From: Arthrobacter sp. NIO-1057
GTDB lineage: Bacteria; Actinomycetota; Actinomycetes; Actinomycetales; Micrococcaceae
NCBI RefSeq assembly: GCF_900094805.1
Contig: NZ_FMAT01000002.1
Location: 372,001 to 436,000, forward strand
DNA: 64,000 bases
Direction: 5' to 3'
Positions 19,871 through 29,435 of the stretch are shown here, piece by piece. Every line of letters begins with the position of its first letter. Positions within the stretch are counted from its first letter, which is position 1. The notes under the pieces were generated by a model, which saw only the letters and a list, made by a program, of their open reading frames with translations, was not told where the DNA came from and made no database searches. The position numbers and the translations under genes are program-made.

Positions 19871-21430
19871 CTAGTTTTCGCGGATCAGTTCAGCACAACG
19901 CTCACCAATCATCATCACGGTGATGTTTGGATTCACGGTGACCAGTTCTGGCATCACCGAAGCATCGGCAACACGCAAACCGCTAACACCCTTGACCCGC
20001 AGTTCTGGGTCCAAGGGGCTGAGCTCATCATCGACGGCACCCATGCGCACGGTGCCTGCTGGGTGGTACACGGTGTTGTGTGTGCGCTTGATGTAGTCGA
20101 AGATTTCCTCATCGCTCTGGGTCGCCTGCCCCGGGAACTGCTCTTCCCCGGCCCACTCCCCCAACGAGGACTGCGAAACAATTTCGCGGGCCTTGCGAAT
20201 ACCGGCAATCATCACGCGGGCATCATGGCCCTCGGCATCAGTGAAGTAGCGTGGGTCAACCTTGGGCTTGTCACGGAAGTCGCAGCTACGCAAACGCACG
20301 GTACCCCGGGACTTGGCATGGGTGACATTCGGGGTGAGGCAGAAAGTGTTTTCACCCGTTGGGTAGCCCTGACGCAGGGTGTGCATATCAAAAGGCACCG
20401 AACCGTAGTGCATCATCAGATCTGGACGGTCCAAGCCTTCTTCGGTCGGGGTGAAGATCCCGATTTCCCACCACTGGGTGGAAGTTTCAGGCATCGGCTT
20501 CTTCGCCTCCCACTGGATCACCGCTTCTGGGTGATCCTGCAGGTGCTCGCCCACACCAGGAGCGTCAACCAGCACCTGGACACCGACCGATTCGAGGTGC
20601 TCTGCTGGGCCAATACCCGAAAGCATCAGCAGCTTCGGCGAGTCAATCGCACCGGCACTGACCACCACTTCGCGTCGAGCGTTCAGGGTCTTGGTGCGCC
20701 CGAAGGCACCCTCAACCACGTCAACACCGGTGCAGCGCTTGTCCTGATCGAAGTTCAGCTTTCGCGCCTGCAACCCGGTGAGCAAGGTGAAGTTCTCACG
20801 CTCAAGGATCGGGTGGATGTAGGAGACCGACGAGGAAGAACGCACGCCATCGGCGCGGCGGTTGATCTGGAAGAAGTTCGCCCCGTTGATCACCGTCTGG
20901 TTGTTGTTGAACTTGGCGCGCGGAATGCCCGCTTCTTCACAAGCGTCCAGCAGTGCAACACCGCAAGGATCATTCGCCGGAACATTCATCAGCTTCACCG
21001 GGCCACTATCGCCGTGGTGTGGCGCGTCCGGGCCGGCATCTTCGTTGTTTTCCAGCTTCTTGTACAGGCGGTAGGCGGTCTCGGCGTTCCAGCCGGTGGC
21101 ACCAAACTTTGATTCCCACTCGTTGAGGTCTTCACGAGGAGCCCAGAACGCAATGCACGAGTTGTGGCTCGAGCAGCCGCCCATCACCTTGGCGCGTGCG
21201 TGGCGCATGAAGGAGTTGCCGTTTTCCTGCTCTTCAATCGGGTAGTCCCAATCCAGGCCAGATTCCAGCAGCTCCATCCAGCGCTCCAGCTGGAGCACCT
21301 CATCATAGTCGCGGTCATCGGGACCGGCCTCCACGAGGGCAACCTGTACCGAAGGATCTTCACTCAGTCGTGCAGCTACTGCAGCTCCGGCGGAACCGCC
21401 GCCGATAACGATGTAGTCGAATTCCTGCAT
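19871..21430 (-). CDS. betA: Choline dehydrogenase, GMC oxidoreductase family
   Basis: An FAD-dependent oxidation of choline to betaine aldehyde. The N-terminal ADP-binding motif is DYIVIGGGSAGAAVAARLSED. GMC signature regions follow (MGGCSSHNSCIAFWAPRED, and GAIDSPKLLMLSGIGP). The C-terminal active-site region is THNTVYHPAGTVRMG, ending with VTVNPNITVMMIGERCAELI. At 519 residues it is slightly short of E. coli BetA. It lies 12 bp after betB with a ribosome binding site (GGAG) in between, and is third in the operon transporter-betB-betA. Confidence 0.9.
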   Translation of the reverse strand: MQEFDYIVIGGGSAGAAVAARLSEDPSVQVALVEAGPDDRDYDEVLQLERWMELLESGLDWDYPIEEQENGNSFMRHARAKVMGGCSSHNSCIAFWAPREDLNEWESKFGATGWNAETAYRLYKKLENNEDAGPDAPHHGDSGPVKLMNVPANDPCGVALLDACEEAGIPRAKFNNNQTVINGANFFQINRRADGVRSSSSVSYIHPILERENFTLLTGLQARKLNFDQDKRCTGVDVVEGAFGRTKTLNARREVVVSAGAIDSPKLLMLSGIGPAEHLESVGVQVLVDAPGVGEHLQDHPEAVIQWEAKKPMPETSTQWWEIGIFTPTEEGLDRPDLMMHYGSVPFDMHTLRQGYPTGENTFCLTPNVTHAKSRGTVRLRSCDFRDKPKVDPRYFTDAEGHDARVMIAGIRKAREIVSQSSLGEWAGEEQFPGQATQSDEEIFDYIKRTHNTVYHPAGTVRMGAVDDELSPLDPELRVKGVSGLRVADASVMPELVTVNPNITVMMIGERCAELIREN

Positions 21431-21442
21431 TGTTTTCTCTCC

Positions 21443-22957
21443 TTACTTGAACCAGCCGGTGACCTGTGGGTCCAGGTTTTGGTAGATATGCTTTGCTTCT
21501 TGGTACTCGCCCAGGCCCGTCGGGCCGAGCTCGCGGCCCACACCTGACTGGCCGAAGCCACCCCATTCGGCCTGTGGCAGGTATGGGTGGAAGTCGTTGA
21601 TCCAGATGGTGCCGTGGCGAAGTCGTCCGGCAACACGCTGGGTCTTGGACGCATCCTGGCTCCAGACCGCACCGGCCAAGCCGTAGTCGGTATCGTTGGC
21701 GATCGCGACCGCTTCGTCCTCGGTGCTGAAGGTTTCTACGGTCACCACAGGGCCGAAGGCTTCATCAACGACGACCGACATGCCGCGGGAGACCTGATCC
21801 AGCACGGTTGGCAGGTAGAAGCTGCCCTTCTCTAGTCCTGCGCCGTCTTCTGCGGTAGCGCGGCGGCCACCGCAACGCACGCGCGCGCCCTCGGCGATCC
21901 CGGCCTGGACATAAGCGTCAACCTTGGCCAGGTGGTCCTCGGAAATCAGTGCACCGGTTTCGGCATTCTCATCAAAGGGGCCACCGATAACGATGTTCTG
22001 CGTGCGACGCACCAACTCGTCAACGAACTTTTCGGCGATCGATTCTTCAACCACCAGTCGGGCGCCGGCCGAGCAGACCTGACCGGAGTGTACGAAGGCC
22101 GCGTTCAGCGCATTGTCCACGGCAGCGTCAAAGTCAGCATCGGCAAAGATGACGTTCGGGTTCTTGCCACCCAATTCCAGTGCCACCTTCTTCACGGTGC
22201 CCGCAGCCGCAGCCGCGACCTTGCGCCCGGTGACCAGTCCGCCGGTGAAGGAGACCAGGTCCACGTCGCGGTGTTCGCTCAGGATGGCGCCGGCTTCGGC
22301 ACCGGTACCGGTGACCAGGTTTGCTACACCGGCTGGCAGTCCCAGCTCAGCAAGGATTTCCATGGTCAAAATGGAGGTGGAGGGGCTCAGCTCGGCAGGC
22401 TTGAGCACGAAGGAGCAACCAGCTGCCAGCGCAGGAGCAATCTTCCATGCTGCTTGCAGTAGTGGGTAGTTCCATGGGGTGATCATCGCGGCCACACCCA
22501 CCGGTTCGTAACTGATGCGGCTGAGCACATTGATATCCCCGGCATCCACCAGGCGGCCCATGTCCTGGCCGGCCAGCTTGCCGAAGTAGCGGAAGCAGGC
22601 GGCGATATCGTCCATGTCGATTTCGGATTCCACCAGGCGCTTGCCGGTGTCCAGGGTTTCGGCCAGTGCGAACTCGGCCTTGCGCTCGATGAGGCGATCG
22701 GCCACCTTCAGCAAGAAGTCTCCGCGTTCACCGGCGGGTACCTGCGACCATACGCCGGAGTCAAAGCTCTGGCGTGCTGCGGCGATGGCGCGCTCGGAGT
22801 CTGCCTGGCCGGCTTCGGAGACCTTGGCGACCTCTACGCCGTTAGCTGGGCATTTGATGGTGCGGGTGGCACCGCTGCTGGCTGCTTCAAAGACGCCGTT
22901 GATAAAGAGCGTTTCCCCGCTGTGTAGGCGTGGATTTTGATTGCTTGGAAAACTCAT
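21443..22957 (-). CDS. betB: Betaine aldehyde dehydrogenase
   Basis: An NAD(P)-dependent oxidation of betaine aldehyde to glycine betaine, an osmoprotectant. Aldehyde dehydrogenase motifs include MITPWNYPLLQAAWKIAPAL, ALELGGKNPNVIFADAD (general-base Glu) and HSGQVCSAGARL (nucleophilic Cys). At 504 residues it is the family length. Its ATG overlaps the transporter stop (ATGA), and betA follows after 12 bp. The substrate is inferred from neighbours rather than from specific residues. Confidence 0.9.
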   Translation of the reverse strand: MSFPSNQNPRLHSGETLFINGVFEAASSGATRTIKCPANGVEVAKVSEAGQADSERAIAAARQSFDSGVWSQVPAGERGDFLLKVADRLIERKAEFALAETLDTGKRLVESEIDMDDIAACFRYFGKLAGQDMGRLVDAGDINVLSRISYEPVGVAAMITPWNYPLLQAAWKIAPALAAGCSFVLKPAELSPSTSILTMEILAELGLPAGVANLVTGTGAEAGAILSEHRDVDLVSFTGGLVTGRKVAAAAAGTVKKVALELGGKNPNVIFADADFDAAVDNALNAAFVHSGQVCSAGARLVVEESIAEKFVDELVRRTQNIVIGGPFDENAETGALISEDHLAKVDAYVQAGIAEGARVRCGGRRATAEDGAGLEKGSFYLPTVLDQVSRGMSVVVDEAFGPVVTVETFSTEDEAVAIANDTDYGLAGAVWSQDASKTQRVAGRLRHGTIWINDFHPYLPQAEWGGFGQSGVGRELGPTGLGEYQEAKHIYQNLDPQVTGWFK

Positions 22958-25152
22958 GCTTCCTCTTCTTTCGGGGTCGGTTCAAAATCTGATTCCCATT
23001 GGGTTTTGAAGGCGCCGTCCGAGTTGATCTGGCTCGGTGCAGCGGCTTCGGTCTGGGCTTCGAGGAACACCAGGTGCGCTTCGTACTGGTCCAGTACGTC
23101 GCCAATCAGTTGTTCCTTGGTCAGTCCCATCAGGTCGTAGCCGTGGCTGCCCTCCTGTGAGAAAACTTCAATGCGGAAGTAGTCATCGGCGCCGGCGGAG
23201 ACTCGGGCGAAACTTGGTACCTGCAATTGCACCGGATAGATCTGGTACTTGAAGGGACGTTCCGCGCCGTTGGCCACCACCAGGTCCAGCGAATTCATTT
23301 CTAGGTGCTCAACCGGAGCAATATCCAGGTTGACCTCAGCACCACGCACGGTGAATTCTTCGCTGACTTCTTGCAGGGCCGGCAAAGCGACTTCCGCGAG
23401 GAATTTCTTGGCCGAGCGTCGTCCCGGGTAGGTCATGGCACGAGTCATGCGCTGCTTCCAATTGCGCCGATCCGAGTTGGTGCCCATACGGCTGGTGAGC
23501 ACCTTGTGCATGTTGTTCTGATAGCTATCTGCCAGGGCCCCTTCCATGCGCAGGGATTTGAACAGTCCCAACATGATCAGCACCAGCACGAAGGAGAATG
23601 GCAGCCCCATGATGACGGTGGCTCCCTGCAAGGTCGGCACCCCGTCGACGAAGAGCATGCCCAGGGTCAGCAGGCCGGTGGCCAGCGACCAGAACAGTCG
23701 TACCGGCTTGGAGCCGTCGGCCTGCGCGTCCTTCAGGTGCGAGGTGAAGTTGGCCATGACCAACGCGCCCGAGTCGGCACTGGTGACGTAGAACAGCAAT
23801 CCGGTGAAGGTGGCGATCGCCGCGGTGATCGGCGCTCCGGGCATCTGCTCCAGCAGCGAGTAGAAGGCGCGCTCCGGGGTGTTCATGGCCACCTCGCCAA
23901 AGGCGGCATTGCCCGAACGGACCAGCTCCAGCGCGCTGTTGCCGAAGATCGAGATCCACAGCAGGATGAAGGCGAAGGGAACCACCAGCACGGCAACAAC
24001 AAACTGGCGGATGGTGCGGCCGCGGGAAATGCGGGCCAGGAACAGGCCAACAAATGGCGCCCAGGCGATCCACCAGGCCCAGAAGAACAGCGTCCAGCCA
24101 TTCAGCCATTCATCGGGGCGCTCATAGGCGAAGGTATCCAGCGCCATGGAGGGGAACATCGAGATGCTGTCGCCGATGTTGTTCACGATGCCGTCGAACA
24201 GGTAGGCGGTGGAGCCAACGATCAGCACAAAGAGCATCAACGCGATGCATAGCACCACGTTCAGTTCGGAGAGTCGGCGGATGCCCTTCTCCACGCCGGT
24301 AAGCACCGAAACGGTCGCCATGATCACGGCGATGACGATCAGGATGATCTGCCAGGAACGGTTTTCGGGGATGCCGAACATGAAGTTCAGCCCGTAGTTC
24401 AGCTGTGCGACGCCGATGCCCAGTGAGGTGGCAATGCCAAAGATGGTGCCGAGCATGGCGGCAATGTCGACGGTGTGCCCGATCCATCCTTCGGTGCGCT
24501 TGCCCAGGATCGGGTAGAGGGCCGAGCGGATGGACAGTGGCAGGTTGTGCCGGTAGGCGAAGTAGCCCAGTGCCAAGCCGATCAGTGCGTAGAGTCCCCA
24601 GCCGAGCAGGCCGTAGTGAAAGAGCGTCCACGCCATGGCTTGGCGGGCGGCTTGTACCGTGGATCCTTCGATCGCTGGTGGTGCTAGGTACTGGGTGACC
24701 GGTTCGGAGACCGAGAAGAACATCAGGTCGATGCCGATACCGGCGGCGAAGAGCATGGCCGCCCAGGTGAACATGTTGAAGGTGGGCCGCGAGTGATCCG
24801 GGCCTAGTCGGGTTTTGCCGACTTTAGAAACTGCGATCCCGACCACGAAGATCAGGACCGTCACGACGATCAGCGTGTAGTACCAGCCAAAGTTTTTGCC
24901 GATCCAGGTCACGGTGCTGGTGATGACCGTGCTGGCCGATTCGCGATCGATCATCGCCCATAGAGCAATGGCCAGCACTAATAGTGCTGAACCATAAAAT
25001 ACGACTCTGTTGATTCGGGTTTTTTCATTGCCCGGTGGGGCTCCAGGTAGCCCGGGCGGTGAGCTGTTCTCTGTCTGTTTACTATTGGTCTCGATATTTT
25101 CGGGTACGGATGATCCGGAACCCATCTTGGCCGTAGTCATATCCTCCAACAT
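22954..25152 (-). CDS. betT: BCCT-family choline/betaine transporter
   Basis: A sodium- or proton-coupled uptake system for choline or related betaines. It has about twelve transmembrane helices and the BCCT signature in helix 8 (WTLFFWAWWIAWAPFVGLF). A cytoplasmic C-terminal domain of about 200 residues is present, as in the large BetT-type members; this domain usually tunes osmotic response. The start is either the ATG at 25152 or the ATG at 25140; GGAGGAT lies immediately before the latter, but only two bases away. The coupled betB and betA genes point to choline. No betI-type repressor is adjacent. Confidence 0.88.
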   Translation of the reverse strand: MLEDMTTAKMGSGSSVPENIETNSKQTENSSPPGLPGAPPGNEKTRINRVVFYGSALLVLAIALWAMIDRESASTVITSTVTWIGKNFGWYYTLIVVTVLIFVVGIAVSKVGKTRLGPDHSRPTFNMFTWAAMLFAAGIGIDLMFFSVSEPVTQYLAPPAIEGSTVQAARQAMAWTLFHYGLLGWGLYALIGLALGYFAYRHNLPLSIRSALYPILGKRTEGWIGHTVDIAAMLGTIFGIATSLGIGVAQLNYGLNFMFGIPENRSWQIILIVIAVIMATVSVLTGVEKGIRRLSELNVVLCIALMLFVLIVGSTAYLFDGIVNNIGDSISMFPSMALDTFAYERPDEWLNGWTLFFWAWWIAWAPFVGLFLARISRGRTIRQFVVAVLVVPFAFILLWISIFGNSALELVRSGNAAFGEVAMNTPERAFYSLLEQMPGAPITAAIATFTGLLFYVTSADSGALVMANFTSHLKDAQADGSKPVRLFWSLATGLLTLGMLFVDGVPTLQGATVIMGLPFSFVLVLIMLGLFKSLRMEGALADSYQNNMHKVLTSRMGTNSDRRNWKQRMTRAMTYPGRRSAKKFLAEVALPALQEVSEEFTVRGAEVNLDIAPVEHLEMNSLDLVVANGAERPFKYQIYPVQLQVPSFARVSAGADDYFRIEVFSQEGSHGYDLMGLTKEQLIGDVLDQYEAHLVFLEAQTEAAAPSQINSDGAFKTQWESDFEPTPKEEEA

Positions 25153-25303
25153 ATCAAGCTCTTTCAGCGCGTGTCCTGCCTGCGAGAAAACTTCGCGTTA
25201 TTTACCCTTAAGGACAAACAAATAAATATGACTTAAAGTGCTTGTCAAGCGCTGATTAGGTGAATTGGCAATTAAACTTTCACGAACAGATCACAAAAGG
25301 AAA

Positions 25304-25343
25304 AGCCGAGACACGCCACTGATCCCAGTGGTGCATCTCGGCT
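25304..25343 (-). terminator. Terminator of the mannose-1-phosphate guanylyltransferase gene
   Basis: An eight-base outer stem (AGCCGAGA and TCTCGGCT) with a long inner stem (CCACTG and CAGTGG). On the minus strand it is followed by TTTTCCTTTTG. It lies 22 bp after the stop codon. Confidence 0.85.
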
Positions 25344-25364
25344 CTTACCGAAGTTATTTGTGCC

Positions 25365-26480
25365 TTAGAGCACTTCCGTTGCTCCGTCGGCTTTCAGTGC
25401 TTCAACGGTCTGCTTGACCTTCTGCGCGTGCTCTTTGGTGGTCACCAATAGCGCGTCAGCGGTATCAACGACCACTACGTCTTCGATCCCTACCAGGGCG
25501 ATCACGCGCGGGCGATCCGAGTAGACCACACCGGTGGCGTTATCCGCGTAAACGCGCACTTCCTTATCCCCGAGGTTGATGATCCCTTCCTCGGCACTTG
25601 CCTTGTTCAGGCGGCCAATCGCTGCAAAGTCTCCCACGTCATCCCAGTTGAATACGCCAGGAATCACTGCCACGTCGCCGGCTTCGGCGGCAGGTTCGGC
25701 CACCGCATAGTCAATGGCGATCTTTGGCAGACCTGGCCAGATCTCACGCATCACATGATCACGGTTTTCACTCTCCCAGGCGTCGGCGATCTTCATCAAC
25801 CCGGCATGAAGTTCTGGCTCATTGGCTTCAAGATGCTGCAGCATCAGGCTGACCGGGGCGACAAACATGCCGGCATTCCAGAAGAAACCACCGGAGGCTA
25901 GGTATTTGCGGGCCGTATCCTCATCGGGCTTTTCCACGAACTCCACCACGCCACGTGCGGTCGGCGCATTGGGCACGGCCAGTGGTTCACCGGTGCGAAT
26001 GTAGCCGAACCCGGTTGATGGGTGGGTGGGGTGAATTCCGATGGTCACAATCTTGCCGGTGGCGGCGGTGTGAATTGCCTCACTTAAGGCAGCTTGGAAG
26101 ACCTCGACCGGTTCGATCACCTGGTCGGCAGCAAAAGAACCCATGATGATATTTGGGTCACGGCGGTAGAGGATGGCAGCAGCCAACCCGATGGCGGCGG
26201 CCGAGTCTCGCGGCTCGGGTTCGAGTACCAAGTCCTCATCGCACAGCTCAGGAAGCTGGCTGACCACCGCACCGCGGTGCGCCCGACCAGTGACGACCAT
26301 AATCCGTTCGCCGGCCAAAGGCACTAGTCGATCGTAGGTTGCACGGATCAGGGTTGAGCCCGACCCGGTGAGATCGTGCAAAAACTTAGGAGCGGAGGCC
26401 CGGGAGAGGGGCCACAATCGGGTACCGACGCCTCCGGCGGGGATCACGCCGTGGAATCTGGATAATAGGTCTGCATTCAC
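25365..26480 (-). CDS. manC: Mannose-1-phosphate guanylyltransferase
   Basis: Makes GDP-mannose from mannose-1-phosphate and GTP, supplying glycan synthesis. The nucleotidyltransferase signature GVIPAGGVGTRLWPLSRASAPKFL is at the N-terminus. VEFVEKPD, GGFFWNAGMFVAP and DYAVAEPA, FNWDDVGDF follow, all typical of the family. At 371 residues it lacks the C-terminal isomerase domain of bifunctional enzymes. It is divergent from sdhC. Confidence 0.92.
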   Translation of the reverse strand: MNADLLSRFHGVIPAGGVGTRLWPLSRASAPKFLHDLTGSGSTLIRATYDRLVPLAGERIMVVTGRAHRGAVVSQLPELCDEDLVLEPEPRDSAAAIGLAAAILYRRDPNIIMGSFAADQVIEPVEVFQAALSEAIHTAATGKIVTIGIHPTHPSTGFGYIRTGEPLAVPNAPTARGVVEFVEKPDEDTARKYLASGGFFWNAGMFVAPVSLMLQHLEANEPELHAGLMKIADAWESENRDHVMREIWPGLPKIAIDYAVAEPAAEAGDVAVIPGVFNWDDVGDFAAIGRLNKASAEEGIINLGDKEVRVYADNATGVVYSDRPRVIALVGIEDVVVVDTADALLVTTKEHAQKVKQTVEALKADGATEVL

Positions 26481-26759
26481 GCATTCCAGACTAATTCATT
26501 CGGTGGATAATCCGGTTCACCGACATTTGCCAAAACACTTAAATACGAAAAGCATGTATGAGGTATTGCGGGCGGGAATTCAGCCTTTTAGCGCATTTTC
26601 ATGGCTATTCGGTGAACATGCTCACAGGAACTCGACACGAAATAGATTGGAGCGCATCAAGTGGTTTAGACTCGCACAAGGAACGCTCGCACAAGTGCGT
26701 CAAATCTCATTGTGTGCAATATACACATGCGCCGTTGCGAGCCTTGGAGGTTTAGTTCA
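26481..26759. promoter_or_regulatory. Divergent intergenic region between manC and sdhC
   Basis: This 279-bp gap must hold the promoters of both manC (minus) and the sdhCDAB operon (plus). A good ribosome binding site, TTGGAGG, ends nine bases before the chosen sdhC GTG. I see no convincing operator palindrome or riboswitch. Confidence 0.5.
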
Positions 26760-27140
26760 GTGTCGAAGACTTCGTCAGGCACCCTATACCGCGGCCATGA
26801 AGGCATGTGGTCCTGGGTGGGACACCGAGTCACCGGTGTCGTTATTTTTCTCTATCTACTGGTTCACGTGCTGGACACGGCGATGGTCCGCGTTGACGCC
26901 AACGCTTACGACGCAATCATCAGCACCTATCAGACCCCGTGGATGGCTTTGGGTGAAACCGGTCTGGTTGCAGCAATCCTCTTCCACGCATTCAATGGTC
27001 TGCGTTTGATCCTGGTTGACTTCTGGAAGCAGGGCACCAAGTACCAGCGCCAGATGCTCTGGGGCGTTCTGATCCTCTGGGTTATCGTCTTCGCAGGCTT
27101 CGCAATCCGCCACTTGTCGATCGCATTTGGGAGCCACTAA
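26760..27140 (+). CDS. sdhC: Succinate dehydrogenase cytochrome b556 subunit
   Basis: A membrane anchor of complex II that binds heme b and quinone. It has about 126 residues and three transmembrane helices. The conserved motifs are LYRGHEGMWSWVGHRVTGVV near the N-terminus (SRH-type histidine region) and LFHAFNGLRLILVDF with the heme-ligand His. The GTG at 26760 (VSKTSSGTLYRG) has GGAGG upstream and is preferred to an ATG 16 codons earlier. sdhD follows after 3 bp. Confidence 0.9.
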   Translation: MSKTSSGTLYRGHEGMWSWVGHRVTGVVIFLYLLVHVLDTAMVRVDANAYDAIISTYQTPWMALGETGLVAAILFHAFNGLRLILVDFWKQGTKYQRQMLWGVLILWVIVFAGFAIRHLSIAFGSH

Positions 27141-27143
27141 GCC

Positions 27144-27590
27144 ATGAGCGTTACTATTCCTGCTCCGCGCAGCCAGCGCATTGACCCTAAGTACAAGCGT
27201 GGACCAAAGTCCCGTGGCAGCTTCGAAATGCTGGCATGGCTGTTCATGCGCCTCTCCGGTGTTGTACTGATCGTATTGATCTTCGGCCACCTCTTCGCAA
27301 ACCTCATGGTCGGAGAAGGCATCTCCGGTATCGGCTTCGGCTTCGTCGCCGGCAAGTGGGCCTCCCCTATATGGCAGTTCTGGGACCTCGCTATGCTGTG
27401 GCTGGCCATGCTGCACGGGACCAACGGTGTGCGCACCATCATCAACGACTACGCAGAAAAGCACGCCACCCGTGCATGGCTCAAGGGCATTCTGTACGTC
27501 GCAACGATCTTCATCATCGTGCTCGGTTCCCTGGTGATCTTCACCTTCGATCCTTGCGTAGCTGGTAGCCAGCTGCAGCAGTGCTTGTGA
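27144..27590 (+). CDS. sdhD: Succinate dehydrogenase membrane anchor subunit
   Basis: The second membrane anchor of complex II, with 148 residues and three hydrophobic helices. A heme/quinone-proximal histidine region reads MLHGTNGVRTIINDY. A polar N-terminal stretch precedes helix 1. It sits 3 bp after sdhC and 57 bp before sdhA on the same strand. Confidence 0.9.
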   Translation: MSVTIPAPRSQRIDPKYKRGPKSRGSFEMLAWLFMRLSGVVLIVLIFGHLFANLMVGEGISGIGFGFVAGKWASPIWQFWDLAMLWLAMLHGTNGVRTIINDYAEKHATRAWLKGILYVATIFIIVLGSLVIFTFDPCVAGSQLQQCL

Positions 27591-27647
27591 AACTCCCCTA
27601 GTTTCAGCCGATAGCCACATAGATTTTTAGAAAAGAGAGCATCAAGA

Positions 27648-29435
27648 ATGCAGGTACACAAGTACGACGTAGTCATCGTCGGTGCCGGTGGTGCAGGTAT
27701 GCGTGCAGCGATCGAATCCGGTCAGCGCGCACGCACCGCAGTACTAACCAAGCTTTACCCAACCCGCTCGCACACCGGTGCAGCCCAGGGCGGCATGTGT
27801 GCAGCACTTGCCAACGTCGAAGAAGACAACTGGGAATGGCACACCTTCGACACCATCAAGGGTGGCGACTACCTGGTTGACCAGGACGCAGCAGAAGTTA
27901 TGGCTAAGGAAGCCATCGACGCCGTGCTGGACCTGGAAAAGATGGGTCTGCCGTTCAACCGCACCCCAGAGGGCAAGATTGACCAGCGTCGTTTCGGTGG
28001 CCACACCCGCGACCACGGCAAAGCCGCAGTACGTCGCGCCTGCTACGCAGCAGACCGCACCGGCCACATGATTCTGCAGACCCTGTACCAAAACTGCGTC
28101 AAGCACAACGTTGAGTTCTACAACGAGTACTACGTGCTGGATTTGCTGATGGTCGAAGAAGAAGCTTTCCGCGAAGACGGAACCGCGTACAAGCAGAAGC
28201 GCGTTGCTGGCGTCGTCTCCTACGACCTGGCCACCGGCGAACTGCACGTCTTCCAGGCCAAGTCCGTGGTCTTCGCCTCCGGCGGTGCCGGCAAGGTCTT
28301 CAAGACCACTTCGAATGCACACACCCTGACCGGCGACGGCATGTCCATTGCCTTCCGCACCGGTCTTCCACTGGAAGACATGGAGTTCTTCCAGTTCCAC
28401 CCAACGGGCCTTGCAGGCCTGGGCATCCTTCTGACCGAGGGTGCACGTGGTGAAGGCGCGATCCTGCGTAACTCGGATGGTGAGCGCTTCATGGAGCGAT
28501 ACGCTCCAACCATTAAGGACTTGGCACCTCGTGACATCGTGGCTCGCGCCATGGCCAATGAAGTGCGTGAAGGCCGCGGTTGCGGTCCTAACAAGGACTA
28601 CGTGCTGCTGGATCTGACCCACCTGGAACCAGAGCACATCGAATCCAAGCTGCCTGACATCACCGAATTCGCCCGCACCTACCTGGGTGTGGAACCATTC
28701 ACCGATCCAGTGCCTGTGTACCCTACCGCGCACTACGCCATGGGTGGTGTTCCAACGAACATCAACACCGAGGTACTGCAGGACAACGACACCGTCGTTC
28801 CAGGCCTCTTTGCTGCAGGTGAAGTTGCCTGCGTTTCGGTGCACGGTTCGAACCGTCTGGGCACCAACTCGCTGCTGGACATCAACGTCTTCGGTAAGCG
28901 CGCCGGTGTGGCTGCAGCTGAGTACTCCAAGACCGCCGACTTCGTCGAGCTGCCAGAGAACCCAGAAGCATTTGTCACCGCACAGATCGAGGGCGTGCTC
29001 TCCGGTACCGGCACCGAGCGTGTGGCCGATCTGCGTGCGACCCTGCAGGAAACCATGGACGCCAACGTCCAGGTATTCCGCGACGAGCGTTCGCTGAAGG
29101 AAGCACGCGACGTGATCGAAGATCTGCGCCGCCGCTACAAGAACATCAGCGTCCAGGACAAGGGCAAGCGCTTCAACCTGGATCTGCTCGAAGCCATCGA
29201 GCTGGGCTTCCTGCTCGACTTGGCCGAGGTCATCACCGTTGCAGCTCTGCACCGCAAGGAATCCCGCGGCGGCCACTACCGCGAAGACTTCCCGAACCGC
29301 GACGACGAGAACTTCATGAAGCATTCGATGTCCTACCGTGACGCTGAAGCTGTCACCGAGGACATCAAGGGCATCCGCATGGAGACCAAGCCAGTGGTCT
29401 TTACCCGTTACCAGCCAATGGAGCGTAAGTACTAA
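27648..29435 (+). CDS. sdhA: Succinate dehydrogenase flavoprotein subunit
   Basis: Oxidises succinate to fumarate on a covalently bound FAD. The motifs are VVIVGAGGAGMRAAIE (FAD binding), RSHTGAAQGGMCAAL with the FAD-linking His, HPTGLAGLGILLTEGARGEGAIL (active site) and HGSNRLGTNSLLDINVFGKRAG. At 595 residues it has the usual length. Its TAA overlaps the sdhB ATG by one base. AAGAGAG upstream of the ATG serves as ribosome binding site. Confidence 0.97.
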   Translation: MQVHKYDVVIVGAGGAGMRAAIESGQRARTAVLTKLYPTRSHTGAAQGGMCAALANVEEDNWEWHTFDTIKGGDYLVDQDAAEVMAKEAIDAVLDLEKMGLPFNRTPEGKIDQRRFGGHTRDHGKAAVRRACYAADRTGHMILQTLYQNCVKHNVEFYNEYYVLDLLMVEEEAFREDGTAYKQKRVAGVVSYDLATGELHVFQAKSVVFASGGAGKVFKTTSNAHTLTGDGMSIAFRTGLPLEDMEFFQFHPTGLAGLGILLTEGARGEGAILRNSDGERFMERYAPTIKDLAPRDIVARAMANEVREGRGCGPNKDYVLLDLTHLEPEHIESKLPDITEFARTYLGVEPFTDPVPVYPTAHYAMGGVPTNINTEVLQDNDTVVPGLFAAGEVACVSVHGSNRLGTNSLLDINVFGKRAGVAAAEYSKTADFVELPENPEAFVTAQIEGVLSGTGTERVADLRATLQETMDANVQVFRDERSLKEARDVIEDLRRRYKNISVQDKGKRFNLDLLEAIELGFLLDLAEVITVAALHRKESRGGHYREDFPNRDDENFMKHSMSYRDAEAVTEDIKGIRMETKPVVFTRYQPMERKY

